A stretch of DNA of 34,588 nt from an uncultured Bacillota bacterium (GTDB lineage: Bacteria; Bacillota; Clostridia; Tissierellales; Tissierellaceae). The notes under the pieces were generated by a model. That model was given only the letters and a program-made list of their open reading frames with translations. It did not search any database and was not told the DNA's origin. This document shows, piece by piece, positions 15,221 through 22,200 of the stretch. Both the position numbers and the translations under genes were made by a program. Location of the stretch: contig CALGAG010000178.1 of NCBI GenBank assembly GCA_937951995.1, positions 1-34,588 of the forward strand, written 5' to 3'. Within the stretch, counting starts at the first letter, position 1, and every line of letters begins with the position of its first letter.

Positions 15221-17038
15221 TCAGTTTCCTTGGAATAGTTCTTCAAATTCCCTTGCATCAATTGTTTCTTTTTCAAGTAACGCCTCTGCAATCCTATGAA
15301 GCACTTCCATATTATCTTTTAATAGTGACTCTGCCCTGTGGTAAGCTGTATCAATTATCTTCCTCATCTCCTTGTCTATAGCTGCGGCAACATCCTCACT
15401 ATAGTTTCTGGATCTGTTAAGGTCTCTTCCAACAAATACTTCCTCTTCGTCTGTACCATAGGTCATGGGTCCAAGGACATCACTCATACCATAGTGAGTT
15501 ACCATTGATCTGGCAAGTTTAGTTGCCCTTTCAATATCGTTTTGAGCTCCTGTACTTATGTCCTCAAGGACAAGGGCTTCTGTAACCCTTCCTCCCAGTA
15601 GTATTACAAGTTTGTCCTGCATCTGATTCTTGGTCAGATAATTTCTGTCCTCGTCAGGAATATATGCAGTGAATCCACCAGCCATACCTCTTGGTATTAT
15701 TGTAACCAGGTGGACCGGGTCGCTTCCCGGCAACAATCTTGCAGTAAGTGCATGCCCAGCCTCATGAAAGGCTGTCAGCTTCTTTTCATGTGGGCTAATG
15801 ACCCTGCTCTTCTTCTCCGGTCCTGCCTGGACCTTTATGGATGCCTCTTCAATCAGGTGCATGGGTATCTTCTTGAGATTGAACCTTGCAGTAAGTAAGG
15901 CCGCCTCGTTTACCAGGTTCTCAAGGTCTGCAGGAGTGAAGCCTGGTGTTCTCTTTGCAACCACTCCAAGGTCAACATCCTCCTCAAGAGGTTTCTTCCT
16001 TGTGTGAACCTTTAGTATGGCTTCCCTTCCTCTGATGTCAGGAAGTCCTACATATATTGTCCTGTCAAATCTGCCTGGCCTTAATAGAGCAGGGTCCAGA
16101 ATGTCTGCCCTGTTTGTTGCAGCCATTACTATTATTCCCTCATTCTTGGCAAAGCCATCCATCTCAACAAGAAGCTGGTTCAATGTCTGCTCCCTCTCAT
16201 CATGGCCACCACCAAGACCTGCGCCTCTTCTTCGACCGACTGCATCGATCTCATCTATGAATACTATACATGGTGAATTCTTCTTGGCCTGTTCAAACAG
16301 GTCCCTTACACGGCTTGCACCAACACCGACAAACATTTCAACAAAGTCTGAACCGGAGATTGTAAAGAAAGGTACTCCCGCTTCACCTGCTACTGCCTTA
16401 CTCAAATAGGTTTTACCTGTTCCAGGAGGTCCTACCATTAGGACTCCCGTTGGTATTCTGGCTCCAATTTCAATGTATTTCTTTGGATTGCTCAGGAAGT
16501 CTACAATTTCCTGCAGCTCCTCCTTCTCTTCCTCGAGTCCGGCAACCTCGTCAAAGGAGACCAGCTTTCCTTCTTCCATCTTGACAAGCTTTGCCTTGCT
16601 CTTTCCAAAGGACATGACTTTTCCGCCGCCTCCGCCGCCCTGGGATTGTTGCATGAAAACAAACCAGAAGACTGCGAATACTACCAATATCATAATGGTA
16701 GGCAGCATATTTATATACCAAGGGGTTTCGGGAACCTGTTCTGCAGCGTAAACTATCTGCTCATTGTCCACCAGTTCCTTTACATAGTCAGGGTAGAATG
16801 TCAGTCTAGCCTCTTCAGGTAATATCCCGGAGAATTTAGTGCCATCCTCCAGTTCTCCCTCAACTGTGTTTCCGATTGAAGTTATTCTTGCAATGCTTCC
16901 GTCGTTAATTTTTGACACCAGCTCTGTGAAATCCAGCTCTGTTACCTGCTCTACCTCTGTCCCAAACATCCTTACGCTGAACATTATAAGTAAAACTATC
17001 AACAGGTATATGCTGATGCCCTTAAAAAATCGTTTCAA
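15221..17038 (-). CDS. ftsH: ATP-dependent membrane zinc metalloprotease FtsH
   Basis: Hexameric membrane protease that extracts and degrades damaged membrane proteins and selected regulators. I choose a TTG start at 17038 (protein begins KRFFKGISIYLL after the initiator; 605 residues): AGGGAGG lies seven bases upstream and the promoter at 17082-17110 overlaps the longer frame that begins at 17110, so that upstream ATG cannot be transcribed from it. Order, new numbering: membrane helix (about 8-23), periplasmic-side domain (about 25-105), second helix (about 112-130), Gly-rich stretch, AAA+ domain with Walker A GPPGTGKT (203-210), Walker B VFIDEIDA, and the second region of homology, then the zinc motif HEAGH (425-429). 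It has its own promoter and terminator. Confidence 0.95.
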   Translation of the reverse strand: MKRFFKGISIYLLIVLLIMFSVRMFGTEVEQVTELDFTELVSKINDGSIARITSIGNTVEGELEDGTKFSGILPEEARLTFYPDYVKELVDNEQIVYAAEQVPETPWYINMLPTIMILVVFAVFWFVFMQQSQGGGGGGKVMSFGKSKAKLVKMEEGKLVSFDEVAGLEEEKEELQEIVDFLSNPKKYIEIGARIPTGVLMVGPPGTGKTYLSKAVAGEAGVPFFTISGSDFVEMFVGVGASRVRDLFEQAKKNSPCIVFIDEIDAVGRRRGAGLGGGHDEREQTLNQLLVEMDGFAKNEGIIVMAATNRADILDPALLRPGRFDRTIYVGLPDIRGREAILKVHTRKKPLEEDVDLGVVAKRTPGFTPADLENLVNEAALLTARFNLKKIPMHLIEEASIKVQAGPEKKSRVISPHEKKLTAFHEAGHALTARLLPGSDPVHLVTIIPRGMAGGFTAYIPDEDRNYLTKNQMQDKLVILLGGRVTEALVLEDISTGAQNDIERATKLARSMVTHYGMSDVLGPMTYGTDEEEVFVGRDLNRSRNYSEDVAAAIDKEMRKIIDTAYHRAESLLKDNMEVLHRIAEALLEKETIDAREFEELFQGN

Positions 17039-17081
17039 TCCTAGTCCTCCCTCCATCTCTTCCAGTGGGTAATATCCATTG

Positions 17082-17110
17082 ATTATAACATAGCAAAGCC
17101 TTCGAATCAA
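17082..17110 (-). promoter_or_regulatory. Promoter for ftsH
   Basis: Minus strand: TTGATT (17105-17110, 4 of 6), 17-bp spacer, TATAAT (17082-17087, perfect). Start near 17075, giving about a 37-nt leader to the TTG start. The -35 starts 9 bp beyond the hpt stop. Confidence 0.7.
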
Positions 17111-17118
17111 TCAATGTA

Positions 17119-17655
17119 TTATTCGTATACTTCTTCCTTTAACGCTCCCACGAAAGGATAGTTTCTGTATTGTTCATTGAAGTCCAAGCCATATCCAACC
17201 ACAAATTCATCTGGTATTTCAAAACCGAGAAAATCTATGTTTACACCTATTGTCCTTCTGTCAGGCTTATCAAGCAAGGTGCAAATCTTGACGCTGCTGG
17301 CTCCTCTCTTACCTAGAATCTCCTTCAGGTAATTCAAGGTCAGTCCAGTGTCAATTATGTCCTCTACAATAAGTATATCCTTTCCTTCCACGCTGTAATC
17401 AAGGTCTTTCAGTATCCTTACCTCTCCTGTTGATACGCTTGACTTGCCATAGCTTGAAACAGCCATGAAGTCCAGCATAACAGGGAACTCCAGTCTTTTG
17501 ACTAGATCTGATAAAAATATTACTGCACCCTTTAGTATACCTACAACCAGCAAGTCCTTACCTCTGTACTCCTCTGAGATCTCCTTTGCCAACTGGTCTA
17601 CTCTCTTATCAATTTCTTCCTCAGTGAGAAGAATCTCCTTAATTGGATCTTTCAA
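17119..17655 (-). CDS. hpt: Hypoxanthine phosphoribosyltransferase
   Basis: Purine salvage: joins hypoxanthine or guanine to PRPP. Type I phosphoribosyltransferase fold with the PRPP loop IVEDIIDTGLTL (about residues 97-106 from this start), the flexible-loop region FMAVSSYGKSSVSTGEV, and the purine-site segment GFEIPDEFVVGYGLD. I place the start at a TTG (17655) because GGGAGGA lies about six bases upstream and the 178-residue product matches the family. A longer frame from a TTG at 17700 would overlap tilS by 20 bp and has no ribosome site at proper distance. The order tilS-hpt-ftsH is the same in Bacillus. Confidence 0.94.
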   Translation of the reverse strand: MKDPIKEILLTEEEIDKRVDQLAKEISEEYRGKDLLVVGILKGAVIFLSDLVKRLEFPVMLDFMAVSSYGKSSVSTGEVRILKDLDYSVEGKDILIVEDIIDTGLTLNYLKEILGKRGASSVKICTLLDKPDRRTIGVNIDFLGFEIPDEFVVGYGLDFNEQYRNYPFVGALKEEVYE

Positions 17656-17680
17656 ATCATCTTCCTCCCAGTCAATTTTC

Positions 17681-19060
17681 TTACTCTGCAATTCTCTCAA
17701 TTGTAATTACAATAATTCTCCTTGTTGCCGGTTCAACCCTATATTCTCTGCTCGCTGCATACCCTGGAATCCATATTATACCCTTTTGGTCAGAAATTAT
17801 TGGAACTTTTACTCTTTCCTCCCTGGGAATCTTTTTGTCGATGAACAGGTCCTTAACCTTCTTTGTACCTTCCATCCCCATGGGCTTGATCCTGTCCCCA
17901 TCCACTCTTTGCCTTAGGATGATGTTTCCCTCTATCTTGTCCATATCAAAGGCAGCTGATAATTTGTGGGCCTTGGTTTGCTTGTCTTCTGATTCCTCAA
18001 GTGTCACAACAATACCCCAATCAGCTAGAATATTTTTTCCCATTTTCAATGTAGTGCTTTGAAACTTCAAGCTTTCGGTCCCTCCAACTTTAATTGCAAA
18101 GTCACGGTAGGATACCTCTGCCATTACATTTCTTCCCAAATGGACGGATTTCCCGGTGTCACCTGTCAAGAAGATATTGGCTGCACTTTGAATGTGTACC
18201 TCTCCAAAACCATTCAAGTCACCTACCACATCCAGTATTGCTCTTCTTACAAGCCTCCTGGCCGAACCTTCATCTTCCTTGATAAACTGTTCACCTTTAA
18301 AGATTATACTATTGTTTGTTCTTTTTTTCACTAGTAAATTATACTTTTTCTCAATCTCCCGTTCCAGTACCTCCAAGTCAAGTTGTGCAATCTCAGAAAG
18401 CCTGTATAGGGAGTCCACTATGTTTGGGTTGAAATTTTCACTCAAATACGGCAAAAGCTCAAGCCTTATCTTGTTTCTGGTGTAGACGGCCTGAAGGTTT
18501 GTATGGTCGTGTACTGAAGCTATTCCCCTATCCTCAATAAAGCTTTCGATATCATCCCTTGATATGTTCAGCAATGGTCGGATGATGTCGCCACTTATCA
18601 TTGACATGGCCCTGATCCCATCCAGGCCAGTTCCCCTTATTATCCTGTGAAGAACAGTTTCAGCCTGGTCGTTCTTATTATGTGCAACGGCGATTCTACC
18701 GCCGCCATTTTCCTCTAATACATCCCTGAAAAAGCCATACCTGAGCAAGCGTCCAGCCTCTTCAGAGGTCATCCCATGGGCTTTTCCATAGGCAGCCATA
18801 TCTACATTAGTTGTATAGTAGTCAAGTCCAAGGTCCTTGGAGATTTTCTCAACGAAATTCTGGTCTCTCCTGGCAAGCTCTCCACGTACCCCATGATTCA
18901 CATGGGCGACCAAGAGCTTAAATTCAAACTGGTCTCTGAGCTCGTAGAGACAATACAGCATGGCCATTGAATCCGGCCCCCCGGAAACTGCGGCAAGTAC
19001 TGTATCGATATTTTCCAGCAATTTATGCCTTGTGATATTACTCCTTACAAGATCTATCAT
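17681..19060 (-). CDS. tilS: tRNA(Ile)-lysidine synthetase
   Basis: Converts the wobble C34 of tRNA-Ile(CAU) to lysidine with ATP and lysine, so the tRNA reads AUA; normally essential. N-type ATP pyrophosphatase fold with PP-loop SGGPDSMAML (about 26-35), then VAHVNHGVRGELARRDQNFV, SEEAGRLLRYGFF, VAHNKNDQAETVLHRIIRGTGLDG. A C-terminal TilS_C-like domain follows (about 370-440, LRQRVDGDRIKPMGMEGTKKVKD, IPREERVKVPII). The ATG at 19060 is chosen over GTG 19069 and ATG 19066 because the GGTGAT-like ribosome site fits it best; the alternatives change only three residues. It lies after the yabR terminator; no strong promoter was recognised in the gap. Confidence 0.94.
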   Translation of the reverse strand: MIDLVRSNITRHKLLENIDTVLAAVSGGPDSMAMLYCLYELRDQFEFKLLVAHVNHGVRGELARRDQNFVEKISKDLGLDYYTTNVDMAAYGKAHGMTSEEAGRLLRYGFFRDVLEENGGGRIAVAHNKNDQAETVLHRIIRGTGLDGIRAMSMISGDIIRPLLNISRDDIESFIEDRGIASVHDHTNLQAVYTRNKIRLELLPYLSENFNPNIVDSLYRLSEIAQLDLEVLEREIEKKYNLLVKKRTNNSIIFKGEQFIKEDEGSARRLVRRAILDVVGDLNGFGEVHIQSAANIFLTGDTGKSVHLGRNVMAEVSYRDFAIKVGGTESLKFQSTTLKMGKNILADWGIVVTLEESEDKQTKAHKLSAAFDMDKIEGNIILRQRVDGDRIKPMGMEGTKKVKDLFIDKKIPREERVKVPIISDQKGIIWIPGYAASREYRVEPATRRIIVITIERIAE

Positions 19061-19137
19061 GCTCATCACCCTATGGTCAAATAGTTTTAATACCTGTGTG
19101 AAAAAAGTAGAAATCTCCTATTTGTAATAAAAACAGA

Positions 19138-19160
19138 AAAAACCGGAAAACCCGGTTTTT
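19138..19160 (-). terminator. Terminator after yabR
   Basis: Minus strand: AAAAACCGG-GTTTT-CCGGTTTTT, a perfect 9-bp stem with a 5-nt loop and T run, ending 1-2 bp past the yabR stop. The A-rich 5' arm means it could also work for the opposite strand, but no plus-strand gene is nearby. Confidence 0.9.
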
Positions 19161-19161
19161 A

Positions 19162-19584
19162 TTAATCGTTGTTACTGGCTTTTTTGCCTTTCATTCCATA
19201 GCTTTTTCTGCCATCTTTGGTTTTAATCTGATCCATCTTTTCGCTGCTATCCTTAAGATAGCTGTTCAACATATCTTCAAAGGACATGTTCTTTTGCCTG
19301 TCATCCGATTTTGCCCAATCGATTTCCACTGGCTTACTTGTCTTAGGTTTTGCCTGTCTCACAGAAAGACTGATCTTTCCATCTGCGGATATTGATAAAA
19401 CCTTTACTTTTATTTTCTGATCCTTCTTAAGGTAATCAGATACTTTTTCTACGTAGTCGTGGGATACCTCTGATATATGTACCAGTCCACTCTTCCCTTC
19501 TGGCAACTGTACAAATGCGCCAAAATTTGTAATCCCTGTTACTGTACCCTCAACGATCTCTCCAACTGAAACGGACATAGACAA
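19162..19584 (-). CDS. yabR: S1-domain RNA-binding protein (YabR/YugI type)
   Basis: Small protein with one S1 OB-fold (about 1-75: VGEIVEGTVTGITNFGAFVQL, KSGLVHISEVSHDYVEKV, KVKVLSISADGKISLSVRQ), then a polar, probably disordered, basic tail ending KGKKASNND. Likely binds RNA or ribosomes; the precise role is not settled for the family. I set the start at TTG 19584, six bases after a perfect AAGGAGG (19591-19597); ATG 19578 is the alternative. A longer frame from 19629 would translate through the ribosome site and is rejected. Third member of the divIC-yabR pair; a TTGACG box (19624-19629) inside an ATATAC-N5-GTATAT inverted repeat (19619-19635) hints at a second, weak promoter. Confidence 0.9.
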   Translation of the reverse strand: MSMSVSVGEIVEGTVTGITNFGAFVQLPEGKSGLVHISEVSHDYVEKVSDYLKKDQKIKVKVLSISADGKISLSVRQAKPKTSKPVEIDWAKSDDRQKNMSFEDMLNSYLKDSSEKMDQIKTKDGRKSYGMKGKKASNND

Positions 19585-19657
19585 ATTACTCCTCCTTAAA
19601 ATTTTTAATATATGTTTAATATACGTCAAGTATATATTACTGGATGGCCCCTGTCAA

Positions 19658-19990
19658 TCAGTTATCATTCTTAAAGATTTCCAGTGTATTGTTTCCTTCC
19701 AGACTTTTATCCACATAGATTATCTCTCGCGGCTTAACCATGCCAAGGTCATCCCTTGCCACCTTCTCAATGAATTCAAGGGTTCCACTCTTCTCAATCT
19801 CATCATTGAGAATCTTTATTTCCCTCTCAAGGCTGCTGATCTGCATCTGGACAGCTGTCCTGCGGTCCTGAAGGTTGTTCATCAGCCTTCTCTGGTGATT
19901 CATAACAAATCCAACATAAACAACAAGAAGAATCAAAAGGACATGGAAAATCCTAATCCCTTTTCTTTTATTCGTTCTCTTGTCAGACAT
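19658..19990 (-). CDS. divIC: Septum formation initiator DivIC/FtsB
   Basis: Bitopic division protein that, with FtsL and DivIB, activates septal peptidoglycan synthesis. A basic cytoplasmic N terminus (KRTNKRKGIR) leads into one membrane helix (about 14-31, IFHVLLILLVVYVGFV), then an outside coiled coil (about 33-70, RRLMNNLQDRRTAVQMQISS...) and the typical end motif FIEKVARDDLGMVKPREIIY. The 110 residues fit. In sporulating relatives yabP and yabQ separate it from yabO; both are missing here and 78 bp with a good promoter take their place. Confidence 0.92.
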   Translation of the reverse strand: MSDKRTNKRKGIRIFHVLLILLVVYVGFVMNHQRRLMNNLQDRRTAVQMQISSLEREIKILNDEIEKSGTLEFIEKVARDDLGMVKPREIIYVDKSLEGNNTLEIFKNDN

Positions 19991-20027
19991 ATCAACACCA
20001 CCTTTTCAAATGCCTCCATACTCCTTT

Positions 20028-20056
20028 ATTATGTCACTATTTAGAAATATTTTCAA
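20028..20056 (-). promoter_or_regulatory. Promoter for divIC-yabR
   Basis: Minus strand: TTGAAA (20051-20056, 5 of 6), 17-bp spacer, CATAAT (20028-20033, 5 of 6). Confidence 0.65.
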
Positions 20057-20068
20057 GCTACTTTTGTA

Positions 20069-20311
20069 TCAGTCCAGGGATTTGTAGAGCTCATGAGCTT
20101 CATCTTTTTTCGCATTGTCCTTTACCTGAACCACCTCAATGTTCATCTGACCGCTTCCGAAGCTAAGGGTTATCCTGTCCCCAACACTGACATTATCCCC
20201 TGCCTTGGCCACCTTGCCGTTTATTGTAACCTTTCCCTGGTCACAGGCTTCCTTGGCTACGGTTCTTCTCTTTATTATCCTTGCCGTCTTGAGATACTTG
20301 TCCAATCTCAT
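20069..20311 (-). CDS. rqcP: S4-domain RNA-binding protein RqcP (YabO/HslR family)
   Basis: 80-residue protein made almost wholly of an S4 RNA-binding domain: MRLDKYLKTARIIKRRTVAKE, CDQGKVTINGKVAKAGDNVSVGDRI. The Bacillus homologue helps RqcH add C-terminal alanine tails to nascent chains stuck on split 50S subunits; the same role is inferred. ATG is preceded by AAGGAGAGG. It starts 26 bp after the hup terminator hairpin with no room for a promoter, so it depends on read-through from hup. Confidence 0.9.
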   Translation of the reverse strand: MRLDKYLKTARIIKRRTVAKEACDQGKVTINGKVAKAGDNVSVGDRITLSFGSGQMNIEVVQVKDNAKKDEAHELYKSLD

Positions 20312-20336
20312 TTAAGTCCTCTCCTTCCCACAAAAA

Positions 20337-20359
20337 AAATCAGGTCAAAGACCTGATTT
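20337..20359 (-). terminator. Terminator after hup
   Basis: Minus strand: AAATCAGGTC-TTT-GACCTGATTT followed by more T (8 in all, 20339-20332). A 10-bp perfect stem 10 bp past the hup stop. It probably lowers, rather than stops, transcription of rqcP. Confidence 0.9.
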
Positions 20360-20369
20360 CCTGTTTGTA

Positions 20370-20666
20370 TTATTTCTTCTTACCTTTTTTTACGTTTACG
20401 CTTTCCTTAAGCGCTTTTCCTGCCTTGAATACAGGTGCCTTTGATGCTGGAATTTTAATGACTTCTTCAGGGTTTCTTGGGTTTCTACCTTCTCTGGCTT
20501 TTCTTTCTCTAACCTCGAAAGTTCCGAATCCTACCAATTGTACCTTGTTTCCTGCTGCCAATGATTCCTCTACTGATCCCATGAATGCATTCAAAGCTGC
20601 CTCTGCATCCTTCTTGGTAAGATTACTCTTCTCCGCAATGCTTGCAATTAATTCTGCTTTGTTCAT
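20370..20666 (-). CDS. hup: HU-type DNA-bending protein
   Basis: Abundant dimeric nucleoid protein that bends DNA without sequence specificity. It has the complete HU fold: MNKAELIASIAEKSNLTKKD, GNKVQLVGFGTFEVRERKAREGRNPRNPEE on the DNA-binding beta arm, and KAPVFKAGKALKESV; a short Lys-rich tail (VNVKKGKKK) extends it to 98 residues against about 90 in Bacillus. ATG is preceded by AAGGAGGAA. It sits between mazG and rqcP as in Bacillus. Confidence 0.96.
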   Translation of the reverse strand: MNKAELIASIAEKSNLTKKDAEAALNAFMGSVEESLAAGNKVQLVGFGTFEVRERKAREGRNPRNPEEVIKIPASKAPVFKAGKALKESVNVKKGKKK

Positions 20667-20709
20667 TAATAATTCCTCCTTGTTTTTTTATTTTCTAGAA
20701 ATACTAAAC

Positions 20710-22188
20710 TTAATCAGTCCTGGTCTCCCCATTTTCACGGAGCTTGACCTTATCCCAGAGGCTATCTAATTCCTCCAAGGTCATTTCTTCCATAACTATA
20801 CCCATTCTATCAGCCATGTACTCCATTTCCTCTAATCTTTTTGTGAATTTTTCAATGGTTCTACCCAATGCAACCTCGGGATTGACTTCTAGAAATCTGG
20901 ATAGGTTCACAGCAGCAAACAACAAATCGCCCACTTCACTTTCAACAACAAGACTGCCTGGACCGTGTGTTGAAGCGGCTTCAAGCACTTCAGCCAGCTC
21001 CTCTCCCACCTTATCAGATGGGCCTTCTATCACGTCCCAGTCAAATCCAACATCCGCTGCCTTCTCCTGAACTTTGTAGCTCCTAAGAAGTGCCGGCAGA
21101 TGTGGAATATTTCTCAATTTCTCTGAAAGTGTAGTAATATTCCTGTTTGCATACTTTATCTTATTCCAATTATATACTACTTCTTCGGAATTATCCACAT
21201 TTTTTTCAAAAAAAACGTGTGGATGCCTAGTAATTAACTTGTTTGCAAGGGTACTTGTCACCTGAATCGGGTTGAAATCACCATTTTCATGGCCGATTTG
21301 AGCATGAAATACCACCTGAAGCAGTAAATCTCCCAACTCCTCCACTATGTGGTCAGGATCGTCATCCTGGAGGGCTTCAACCAGTTCATAGGCCTCCTCA
21401 AGAACTGCCCCCCTTATGCTTAGGTGGTCCTGTTCCCTGTCCCAGGGACATCCATCCTCATCCCTCAGTCTTTTCATTATCCTTTGTATGTCGCTGAAAT
21501 CATGGATTCCGTGCTGGGACTTGTTGATGCGGGGCACAAAAAGACTTGTCAGGGACCCAATGTGCTCACTTCTGTCAATTTGATGAAGGGGAATCCTCTC
21601 GACAATTTCACTTTCTCCCATTCCACCCTTGTGAACCAGGATCACCCCGTAATCCTCAGGGTAAATATCCATTAGGACCAGTTTTACCTCAGACATGACC
21701 CTCTTGTTATACACCTGGGTAAATATCTGGTGGGAGTTTATGTCCACCTGGAATCCATCCAGGCCAATCCCATCCAGAATCTTCAATCCATCCACCGGGT
21801 CTGCCTTGGCAACCTCCAGTGTTGGTTCTATGAAACTCATACCTGAGACCAGCTGAATCTCACATTCGTTCTGGTCCAGGAGCATTCTGACCGTATTTTC
21901 AGCAACTACAGGATTTCCGGGAACGTAATAGTTTATCTCCCCATGTTCCCTTGCGGACTCAATGAGTCTTGAAACGATGGTTTCATAAACTTCCTCAAAG
22001 GAAGCCTCCTGGTCATAAATGTGGTCAAAGGATGTATATTCAAGGCTCCTCTCCCTCATATACTGTACTGAAGGGTGTTTTTCAGTTCTAAGATAGTTAG
22101 GCTTGCCACCCTCCATCCTTCTAATTGCCCCCAGGGTCAGGTCGTCAATATTTCCAGGCCCAAGGCCTACAACAAATATTTTACTCAT
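20710..22188 (-). CDS. mazG: YabN/MazG nucleoside triphosphate pyrophosphohydrolase with methylase-like N domain
   Basis: Hydrolyses (d)NTPs to monophosphates, probably house-cleaning of non-canonical or stress-related nucleotides. Two parts are fused, as in Bacillus YabN. Residues about 1-225 are a tetrapyrrole (corrin/porphyrin) methylase-like domain with VVGLGPGNIDDLTLGA and YYVPGNPVVAE. The rest has two MazG units: the first with EDGCPWDREQDHLSIRGAVLEEAYELVEAL and the metal site EELGDLLLQVVFHA, the second with FDWDVIEGPSDKVGEELAEVLEA and EVGDLLFAAVNLSR. The 492 residues fit. The methylase-like part has no proven substrate. 12 bp after the flippase gene. Confidence 0.93.
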   Translation of the reverse strand: MSKIFVVGLGPGNIDDLTLGAIRRMEGGKPNYLRTEKHPSVQYMRERSLEYTSFDHIYDQEASFEEVYETIVSRLIESAREHGEINYYVPGNPVVAENTVRMLLDQNECEIQLVSGMSFIEPTLEVAKADPVDGLKILDGIGLDGFQVDINSHQIFTQVYNKRVMSEVKLVLMDIYPEDYGVILVHKGGMGESEIVERIPLHQIDRSEHIGSLTSLFVPRINKSQHGIHDFSDIQRIMKRLRDEDGCPWDREQDHLSIRGAVLEEAYELVEALQDDDPDHIVEELGDLLLQVVFHAQIGHENGDFNPIQVTSTLANKLITRHPHVFFEKNVDNSEEVVYNWNKIKYANRNITTLSEKLRNIPHLPALLRSYKVQEKAADVGFDWDVIEGPSDKVGEELAEVLEAASTHGPGSLVVESEVGDLLFAAVNLSRFLEVNPEVALGRTIEKFTKRLEEMEYMADRMGIVMEEMTLEELDSLWDKVKLRENGETRTD

Positions 22189-22200
22189 AAGTTTTCTCCT

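Noticed and set aside
17039..17110. A 24-residue N-terminal extension of FtsH starting at the ATG at 17110
   Set aside because: It overlaps a good promoter (17082-17110) and reads through the ribosome binding site; homologous FtsH proteins start at about KRFFKG.
19585..19629. A 15-residue N-terminal extension of the S1 protein
   Set aside because: Its codons are the AAGGAGG ribosome site and AT-rich promoter DNA.
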